DNA of 13,954 bases from an uncultured Collinsella sp. (GTDB lineage: Bacteria > Actinomycetota > Coriobacteriia > Coriobacteriales > Coriobacteriaceae), in NCBI GenBank assembly GCA_902489855.1, contig CABUBS010000032.1, positions 1 through 13,954 of the forward strand, written 5' to 3'. Both the position numbers and the translations under genes were made by a program. Positions 1-5,116 of the stretch are shown here, one piece after another; position 1 is the first letter of the stretch; each line of letters begins with the position of its first letter. The notes under the pieces were generated by a model. That model was not told where the DNA came from. It did not search any database and was given only the letters and a program-made list of their open reading frames with translations.

Positions 1-548
1 ACTGGCTCGAGGGCGCCGGCATCATATCGGTCAACAACCTGACCGAAGGCATCGAACCTCCCCTCGTCCCCTTCGACGACGAAGACGGGAGCTTCTTTAA
101 GGTCTATCTTCTCGATACGGGCCTCATGTTCTACAAACTCGGTATCAACCCGCGACTCTGGCTCGACCTCAAAGAGGATTCCGCCATTGCGCTGTCTTCC
201 GACTTTCGAGGTGCCTTGGCGGAGAACTCGGTCATGCAGGCATTTTCGGGCAATGGTTTGCAGACGTATTACTGGATGCCACCGTCGTCTTGGAAGACGA
301 ACGGCGAGCTCGATTTTCTACTTCAGACCGACCGTATGGAGATCGTTCCCGTCGAGGTAAAATCCGCACGCAACGTGCGCGCGAGAACGCTCGGGTCGTT
401 TATGGAAAAAGCCCGGTCGCCGTATGCCTACATATTGTCCGAGAACAATTTTGCCCGCAGCGAAACCGATGACGGACGCGAGCTGCGCCATCTCCCCTTG
501 TACGCAGCGGGCTTTATCGGAGCAAACTGCCTCAAGGGCAGTCTGTAA
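1..548 (+). CDS. DUF4143 domain ATPase, C-terminal part (5' end outside window)
   Basis: The reading frame is open from base 3 to the TAA at 546-548, giving 181 visible residues. The start and the N-terminal AAA ATPase domain (Walker A/B) lie upstream of the window. What is visible matches the C-terminal DUF4143 half of the COG1373-type ATPases: a FKVYLLDTGLMFYKLG segment near residues 33-48, an ALAENSVMQAF helix, then GELDFLL followed by VPVEVKS. This E...D...E-x-K pattern is PD-(D/E)xK nuclease-like. The family is common in gut bacteria and its function is not settled; some members have been suggested to belong to toxin-antitoxin or defence loci. An ATG exists at 126, but it falls inside the conserved domain, so I treat the gene as partial rather than starting there. 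A 33-bp gap separates it from the phosphatase gene downstream, so co-transcription is possible. Confidence is high for family, low for role. Confidence 0.8.
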   Translation, partial: WLEGAGIISVNNLTEGIEPPLVPFDDEDGSFFKVYLLDTGLMFYKLGINPRLWLDLKEDSAIALSSDFRGALAENSVMQAFSGNGLQTYYWMPPSSWKTNGELDFLLQTDRMEIVPVEVKSARNVRARTLGSFMEKARSPYAYILSENNFARSETDDGRELRHLPLYAAGFIGANCLKGSL

Positions 549-581
549 CCCCCGCGCGACCGCCCAGAAAGGAACCATCAT

Positions 582-1028
582 ATGCAGCACGTACTGTTTA
601 TTTGCCACGGGAATATCTGTCGCTCGACGATGGCTGAGTCGGTGTTTGCCGAGCTGGTGCGCCGTGCTGGGCGCGAGGCGGAGTTCGTCATTGATTCTGC
701 CGCGACCTCGACCGAGGAGATTGGCAACCCTCCGCATCATGGCACCGTCGCCAAGCTGCGCGAGGTCGGGATTCCCGTCGTTGCGCACCGCGCGCGCCAG
801 GTTCGTCGCGCGGAGTATGGTGACTGGGACCACATCGTCTATATGGATGCCGAGAACGCGCGCGGCCTGCGTCGCATCTTCGGCGACGATGCCGACGGCA
901 AGATTTCGCGGCTGCTGGATTGGGCCGATCGCCCCGGCGACGTCGCCGATCCCTGGTACACCGGCAACTTCGATGCCACCTACCGCGATGTGCTCGCCGG
1001 CTGCACGGCCATGCTCGAGCAACTGTAG
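582..1028 (+). CDS. Low-molecular-weight protein tyrosine phosphatase
   Basis: This 148-residue protein is the usual length for the LMW-PTP family. The N-terminus carries the phosphate-binding loop C-x5-R as ICHGNICRS, with nucleophile Cys8 and Arg14. The general-acid Asp lies in VADPWYTG (Asp123-Pro124), matching the family's late DP[YFW] motif. It should hydrolyse phosphotyrosine or low-molecular-weight phosphate esters in the cytoplasm; in bacteria such enzymes often oppose BY-kinases of capsule pathways, but no kinase or capsule gene is seen here. A GAAAGGA ribosome site lies about 8 nt before the ATG. It follows the DUF4143 gene by 33 bp and converges with the minus-strand gene ending at 1199. 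A GC-rich hairpin without a T-tract (arms 1029-1033 and 1039-1043) starts right after the stop codon. Confidence 0.93.
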   Translation: MQHVLFICHGNICRSTMAESVFAELVRRAGREAEFVIDSAATSTEEIGNPPHHGTVAKLREVGIPVVAHRARQVRRAEYGDWDHIVYMDAENARGLRRIFGDDADGKISRLLDWADRPGDVADPWYTGNFDATYRDVLAGCTAMLEQL

Positions 1029-1072
1029 GCGCCCGGGCGGCGCGGATGCGTGAGCCACGCCATCGGCATAAA

Positions 1073-1197
1073 ATGAGCGTGGATAATCTCCCGCATACAA
1101 ATTGAGCGTGGATAATCTCCCACTTTGAACGCAAAACGGCGCTCTAAACGGGAGATTATCCACGCTCATTATCTTGGTGGGAGAAAATCCACGCTCG
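1073..1197. repeat. Cluster of four nested inverted 19-nt repeats
   Basis: Two direct copies of TGAGCGTGGATAATCTCCC start at 1074 (1074-1092) and 1103 (1103-1121). They are followed by an exact reverse complement at 1150-1168 and a diverged one (three differences) at 1179-1197. Copies within each pair are 29-30 nt apart. The order forward-forward-reverse-reverse lets copy 2 pair with copy 3 and copy 1 with copy 4, giving a long nested stem with a 28-nt loop (1122-1149). The cluster fills the space between two convergent genes and ends 1 nt before the stop codon (1199-1201) of the minus-strand gene. It may act as a bidirectional transcription end, but no T-tract follows either side. Its layout resembles the array at 7197-7367, although the unit sequence differs. 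Confidence 0.85.
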
Positions 1198-1198
1198 A

Positions 1199-1531
1199 TT
1201 ACTCGTCGACGATCTCGGCGAGCCAGACGTTCAACGTATCGACCTCGGGGCAGCAGAACTTTGCCGTGCCGGGCTCGTTGCCGGGCACGGTGCCGCCGTA
1301 GCGCAGGATGTCGATATAGGGAAAGCCCACATGGCAGGCCATGGCGCACATCTTGCCGCGATCGCGGTCGAAGTCAAAGACGTCGCCCGGCTTGTGGCCA
1401 TGATGGCAGCGGCACGTCCCCAGCTGGTCCACGCAGCTAATGCGGATACGCGGACGCTTGCCGCGCGGAGCGCCGAGCGGTTTGCTCTCGCCCGAAGGCT
1501 CGGTGGAGCCGCTCTCAGCCGTGCTACTCAT
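1199..1531 (-). CDS. TIGR04076-like small Cys-containing protein
   Basis: This 110-residue protein has a low-complexity N-terminus (Ser/Glu/Gly/Pro, residues 1-28) and then a compact domain with the pattern G-x-C-x-C-H-x-G-H-K-x-G-D-x-F, a following KMCAMACHVGFPYIDILRYG block, and a C-terminal KFCCPE...VWLAE segment. This spacing of HKxGDxF, MCxxA, P-x-x-x-x-L-R-Y-G and CP(D/E) resembles the TIGR04076 family of uncharacterised small proteins; I assign this from memory. The Cys/His clusters (CRCHHGH, CHV, CC) suggest metal binding, which is inference. The ATG at 1529-1531 overlaps the end of the kinase gene by 8 bp, so the two are very likely translationally coupled. The N-terminal tail is longer than in typical members; no better internal start is visible. 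Confidence 0.7.
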   Translation of the reverse strand: MSSTAESGSTEPSGESKPLGAPRGKRPRIRISCVDQLGTCRCHHGHKPGDVFDFDRDRGKMCAMACHVGFPYIDILRYGGTVPGNEPGTAKFCCPEVDTLNVWLAEIVDE

Positions 1532-2348
1532 GGTCGATCACATCCAGACAGGCCTCGATGGGAAGACCGGCCGATTTGTCCTCTTGGTCGGCATTGCGCT
1601 CGATAAGCTCGGCCACCACGCGCATGGCATCGGACGTCGCGCGCTGCAGACTCCAGCCTGCCATAACGCGGCCGACGAGCACCGCCGAGAACGTGTCGCC
1701 CGTACCCGGGAAGTAAACCGGGATCAGATCGAAGGGAATCGTGAAGTACTCCCCCGCCACGTGATCGTAACCGATGACGGCGTTCGTGCCGTCGACCACA
1801 GCACTCGTAATGACCACCGACTTGGCACCCAGCGCGCGCATGGCGTCCACAAGGACGCGGGCTTCGTCGGGCGTGATTTGCTCTGCAATAGGTGTATCGG
1901 TGAGCAGGCAGGCCTCGGTGTAGTTGGGAACCGCGTAGTCGGCGCACTCGAGCAGGTGCCTCATGAGACCGATCGTGGACTCGGGCACGCCGGCATAGAG
2001 CTTGCCGTTGTCGCCCATGATGGGGTCGACGAACACCTTGGTGCCCTTTTGCGCGCGACGGTGGCAGAAGTCCGAGATGATACGCGTCTCTTCCTCGGTC
2101 ACAATAAATCCGGTCGAGATGGCGTCGAACTCAAAGCCGAGCTCCTCCCAGATGGCGAGGCTCTGACGCACGTACTCCGTAGTGTCGTGGATGTAGAACT
2201 TGGGGTAGTTGAGCGTATCGGACACAAGCGCCGTCGGCAGGTTGTGGATACGGTAGCCCATGTGCGACAACACCGGCAGCATGGCGGAAAGCGCGACCTT
2301 GCCGTAGCCGCACATATCGTTGATCAGCAGCAGCTGAGTGTTCTTCAT
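1524..2348 (-). CDS. Pyridoxamine/pyridoxal kinase (PfkB-like, PdxY/PdxK type)
   Basis: This 274-residue cytoplasmic kinase of the ribokinase superfamily should phosphorylate pyridoxamine, pyridoxal or pyridoxine at the 5' position with ATP in vitamin B6 salvage. The N-terminus has the NDMCGYGKVALSAMLPVL segment typical of the pyridoxamine-kinase branch. Mid-protein VDPIMGDNGKLY is the signature of pyridoxal kinases, and FPGTGDTFSAVL carries the anion hole and catalytic Asp218. Length fits the family (about 270-290). The start is supported by AAGGGGG about 6 nt before the ATG. The stop codon overlaps the start of the downstream TIGR04076-like gene by 8 bp, forming a two-gene unit. Upstream on the minus strand a TACACT box (about 2399-2404) could be a -10, but the -35 is poor. 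Substrate preference within B6 vitamers cannot be decided from sequence. Confidence 0.9.
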   Translation of the reverse strand: MKNTQLLLINDMCGYGKVALSAMLPVLSHMGYRIHNLPTALVSDTLNYPKFYIHDTTEYVRQSLAIWEELGFEFDAISTGFIVTEEETRIISDFCHRRAQKGTKVFVDPIMGDNGKLYAGVPESTIGLMRHLLECADYAVPNYTEACLLTDTPIAEQITPDEARVLVDAMRALGAKSVVITSAVVDGTNAVIGYDHVAGEYFTIPFDLIPVYFPGTGDTFSAVLVGRVMAGWSLQRATSDAMRVVAELIERNADQEDKSAGLPIEACLDVIDHE

Positions 2349-2667
2349 AAGTGTCCCCCTTGGGTCGGGAGCGGCGCAAAGTCGCCACAGTGCGACTAAG
2401 TGTAGCGCAGGGAACGTTGCGGACGGAAGCCTGCGCCGCGGAGGACAGTTTGTTGCGGAAAGGTTTCGGAAAATGATCCCTTTTCCTCCGTCCCCAAGGG
2501 ATCACATGCACCAACGCGGACCGTGGCGGAATCACAGGTTGAGGACAGACAGCGAAAACGTTCCTAAGCGAGCAAGGTGGCGTGAAAGAGGAGGGCATAG
2601 GCCTTGTGGCCATGCCCGACGATTGAACGCCAGATTGCCGCTTAGGGGCGTTTGCAGCGTCGAGCCG
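2349..2667. other. Gene-free region with several strong hairpins
   Basis: I see no credible coding sequence here. The region separates the minus-strand kinase from the plus-strand MarR operon and contains several exact inverted repeats. They are GTCGC/GCGAC (2381-2396), GCGCAGG/CCTGCGC (2405-2411 and 2430-2436), TGATCCCTT/AAGGGATCA (2474-2482 and 2496-2504, 13-nt loop), and GGGCAT-a-GGCC/GGCC-ATGCCC (2593-2617, 4-nt loop). The octamer GAGGACAG occurs twice exactly 100 nt apart (2441 and 2541). It could be a leader or small RNA ending at the hairpin at 2668-2693, or simply two long untranslated regions. I tried to match it to RNase P RNA, tmRNA and SRP RNA and did not succeed. Confidence 0.4.
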
Positions 2668-2702
2668 TTGCGCGGTTTGGTAAAACCGCGCAACTATTAT
2701 TT
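2668..2702 (+). terminator. Perfect 11-bp hairpin with weak T-rich tail
   Basis: TTGCGCGGTTT (2668-2678) and AAACCGCGCAA (2683-2693) form a perfect stem around a GGTA loop, followed by CTATTATTTT. It looks like a moderate intrinsic terminator placed just before the MarR promoter. It would either end a transcript arising in 2349-2667 or insulate the operon. The A-rich flank on the other side is poor, so I favour the plus orientation. No gene immediately precedes it, so what it would terminate is unknown. Confidence 0.45.
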
Positions 2703-2709
2703 TGGTACC

Positions 2710-2738
2710 TTGACAATTATTTCTTACGCTCCTAGATT
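2710..2738 (+). promoter_or_regulatory. Sigma-70-type promoter of the MarR-ABC operon
   Basis: A consensus -35 TTGACA (2710-2715) and a -10 TAGATT (2733-2738) are separated by exactly 17 nt. Transcription would start near 2745, inside the MarR-type operator, leaving a leader of about 50 nt before the MarR start codon. This is the best promoter in the window. Confidence 0.8.
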
Positions 2739-2772
2739 AGTTAGGCACAAAACAATCCCACTACCTAACTAA
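2731..2772. promoter_or_regulatory. Probable MarR operator, inverted TTAGTTAGG sites
   Basis: TTAGTTAGG (2737-2745) and its exact reverse complement CCTAACTAA (2764-2772) lie 18 nt apart. The first arm is also part of CCTA-N7-TAGG (2731-2745), an imperfect palindrome that overlaps the -10 box. The second arm lies just before the ribosome site. A dimeric MarR repressor bound here would block its own promoter and read-through into the transporter genes. The protein-site assignment is inference from position. Confidence 0.65.
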
Positions 2773-2793
2773 AGAAAGGAGAGATACGAATTC

Positions 2794-3300
2794 ATGTGCG
2801 ATGAACCCCTTAACCTTCGTCCGCACGAGCCCGGCGGCGACCCGTCGCAGCCGGCAGACGTGCCCGAAGCAGTTAACGGCGAAGACAAGCTCGCCAAGCG
2901 CATCCTGAGCGGCCTAGGCTTTTGCGGCCACTACATGCACTTTCACGGCGGCGGCGTGTCCGGCAAGGCGCCCATCGTCTGCCTGCTTGCCAAGCAGGAA
3001 AATGGCGAGATGTCGCAGCAGGAACTCGGCATGCACTTCGACCTCAAGCCGGGGTCGCTTTCCGAGATCTTGTCCAAGCTCGAGTGCGCCGGCATCATCG
3101 AGCGCAGCCGCAATCCAAAAGATCGCCGGCAGCTCACCATTCGCCTGACCGAGATCGGCTGGGAGAAGGCCCGCATCGACCAAGCCGCCCGCATCCGCTT
3201 TAGGGAGCAGGCCTTTACCGCCCTCAACCACGACGAGCGTGAACAGCTCGCCGAGATGCTCGAGAAAATCCGCGTAACCTGGGAGGAACTGGATGATTAA
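2794..3300 (+). CDS. MarR-family transcriptional regulator
   Basis: This 168-residue winged helix-turn-helix protein should be a dimeric, ligand-responsive repressor. Residues about 73-122 form the wHTH: MSQQELGMHFDLKPGSLSEI is the helix-turn-helix, and RNPKDRRQLTIRLTEIG is the family's beta wing with the conserved D-x-R-x motif. The N-terminal 30 residues are Pro/Gly/Asp-rich and probably disordered, longer than in many MarR proteins. A GGAG lies 12 nt before the ATG, a little far; no better in-frame start is present. The stop codon overlaps the ATG of the first ABC gene by 8 bp, so regulator and transporter are translationally coupled, a common arrangement for MarR-controlled multidrug ABC exporters. 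Autoregulation is suggested by the palindrome over its promoter. The ligand is unknown. Confidence 0.9.
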   Translation: MCDEPLNLRPHEPGGDPSQPADVPEAVNGEDKLAKRILSGLGFCGHYMHFHGGGVSGKAPIVCLLAKQENGEMSQQELGMHFDLKPGSLSEILSKLECAGIIERSRNPKDRRQLTIRLTEIGWEKARIDQAARIRFREQAFTALNHDEREQLAEMLEKIRVTWEELDD

Positions 3301-5116
3301 AACCCTTATGGGCAGCATCCGCGATTACATGAAGGTCACGATCGCCACGCCGCTGCTGGTGCTTGGCGAGGTAATCTGCCAGATGACGATCCCGTTTATC
3401 ACCGCCGACATGATCGACGCCATCAAGGACGGCACCGCCGTTACCGAGATGCTGCCCACCGCCGGCCTTCTCGTACTCATCGCGCTGACGTCACTCGCCT
3501 TTGGTGCGGCAGCCGGCGTCACCTGCAGCCATGCGAGCTGCGGCTTCGCCAAGAACCTGCGTCACGACCTGTTCTACAAGATCCAGACGTTCAGCTTCGC
3601 GAACATCGACGAGTTCTCGAGCTCCTCGCTCGTCACCCGCCTCACCACCGACATCAACAACGTGCAGCAGGCCTTTATGATGCTCATCCGCATCGCCGTG
3701 CGCTCGCCGTTGGTGCTGATCTTCGCCTTTACCATGGCCTACGCCATGGGCGGCAGCGTCTCGTTTGTCTACCTGGTCATCATTCCGCTGCTGGGCTTTG
3801 GCCTGTTCTTTATCATCTATAAGGTGCGCCCGATCTTTGCCCGCGTGTTCCGCAAGTACGACGCGCTCAACGAATCCGTTGAGGAAAACGTCACCGGCAT
3901 GCGCGTGGTCAAGAGCTACGTGCGCCAGGACTACGAGAAGGAGAAGTTCGCCACCGCCGCGCGCGACGTCCAGATGGACTTCACCCGCGCCGAGAAGCTG
4001 CTCGCCTTCAACAACCCCATGATGAACATCTGCGTCAACGGCGCGTTCGTCGTCATCATCTACCTGGGTTCCAAGCTCATCATCACGAGCCAGGGCACTC
4101 TGTTCGACGTGGGCCAGCTCTCCTCCATCTTTACCTACGGCTTCCAGATTCTTATGAGCCTAATGCAGCTGTCGATGATCTTTGTCATGGTAACCATGGC
4201 AGACGAGTCGGCGCACCGCATTACCGAGGTGCTGGCCGCCGAGCCCACGATCGCCAACCCGACCGAGCCCGTGCACGAGGTTGCCGACGGCTCCATCGAC
4301 TTCGATCACGTGAGCTTTAAGTATTCCGAGCATGCCCGCCGCCAGGCGCTCGACGATATCGACCTGCATATTAAGAGCGGCGAGACCATCGGCATTATCG
4401 GTGGCACCGGCTCGGCCAAGTCGACGCTCGTGAACCTGATCGCCCGCCTGTACGATGTCACCGAGGGCACCGTGCGCGTCGGCGGCGTGGACGTGCGCAA
4501 CTACGACCTGGACGCGCTGCGCCACCAGGTAGCCATGGTCCTGCAGAAAAACGTGCTGTTTAGCGGCACCATCGCCGAGAACCTGCGCTGGGGCGACCCG
4601 AACGCCACCGACGAGGAAGTCCGCGAGGCAGCGCATCTGGCCTGCGCCGACGAGTTTGTCGACGGCTTCCCCAAGGGCTACGACACCTGGATCGAGCAGG
4701 GCGGCTCCAACGTTTCCGGTGGCCAGAAGCAGCGCCTGTGCATCGCGCGTGCCCTGCTGCGTCGCCCCAAGATCTTGATCCTGGACGACTCCACGAGCGC
4801 CGTCGACACCAAGACCGACGCCAAGATCCGTGAGGGCCTGGCGAGCTACCTGCCCAACACGACCAAGCTCATCATCGCCCAGCGCATCAGCTCCGTGCAG
4901 GACGCCGACCGCATCATCGTCATGGAGGGCGGCCGCATCAAGGACATCGGCAACCACGATGAGCTGCTCAAGACGAGCGAGATCTACCGCGAGACCTTTA
5001 CCTCGCAAAATAAGATGAGTGCCGAAGGCGAGGACGCGGGCGAGACCGCCGCAGCCGACACCGAGGCATCCGCACCGCAAGCTCAGACCCAGGAAGGAGG
5101 CGAGGCACATGAGTAA
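3293..5116 (+). CDS. ABC exporter subunit 1, degenerate ATPase site (heterodimeric type IV exporter)
   Basis: This 607-residue half-transporter has an N-terminal six-helix membrane domain (about residues 10-320) and a C-terminal nucleotide-binding domain. Walker A is GGTGSAKST (370-378; Ala where Gly is usual), the signature is VSGGQ (474-478), and Walker B ends ILDD with Asp499 in place of the catalytic Glu. The switch His is Gln530 (IAQRISS). These changes mark the non-hydrolytic site of heterodimeric exporters such as the BmrCD/LmrCD/TM287-288 type. It pairs with the next gene, whose ATG overlaps this stop by 8 bp. A Glu/Ala/Thr-rich tail (about residues 580-607) is probably unstructured. 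The substrate is likely a drug, peptide or lipid-like compound; MarR control suggests an antimicrobial or bile-like inducer, but that is inference. Confidence 0.93.
   Translation: MIKTLMGSIRDYMKVTIATPLLVLGEVICQMTIPFITADMIDAIKDGTAVTEMLPTAGLLVLIALTSLAFGAAAGVTCSHASCGFAKNLRHDLFYKIQTFSFANIDEFSSSSLVTRLTTDINNVQQAFMMLIRIAVRSPLVLIFAFTMAYAMGGSVSFVYLVIIPLLGFGLFFIIYKVRPIFARVFRKYDALNESVEENVTGMRVVKSYVRQDYEKEKFATAARDVQMDFTRAEKLLAFNNPMMNICVNGAFVVIIYLGSKLIITSQGTLFDVGQLSSIFTYGFQILMSLMQLSMIFVMVTMADESAHRITEVLAAEPTIANPTEPVHEVADGSIDFDHVSFKYSEHARRQALDDIDLHIKSGETIGIIGGTGSAKSTLVNLIARLYDVTEGTVRVGGVDVRNYDLDALRHQVAMVLQKNVLFSGTIAENLRWGDPNATDEEVREAAHLACADEFVDGFPKGYDTWIEQGGSNVSGGQKQRLCIARALLRRPKILILDDSTSAVDTKTDAKIREGLASYLPNTTKLIIAQRISSVQDADRIIVMEGGRIKDIGNHDELLKTSEIYRETFTSQNKMSAEGEDAGETAAADTEASAPQAQTQEGGEAHE

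Noticed and set aside
126..548. Start of an independent gene at the ATG at 126
   Set aside because: The frame is open to the window start and the preceding residues fit the conserved DUF4143 domain, so this Met is internal.
318..1349. 343-codon antisense frame across the DUF4143 end, phosphatase and repeat cluster
   Set aside because: It crosses two real plus-strand genes and the inverted repeats; the composition is Arg/Gly/Ala-rich with no domain.
2338..2772. 144-codon open frame in the pre-MarR intergenic region
   Set aside because: It is Arg/Pro-rich without domains, crosses several hairpins and the MarR promoter, and lacks a ribosome site.
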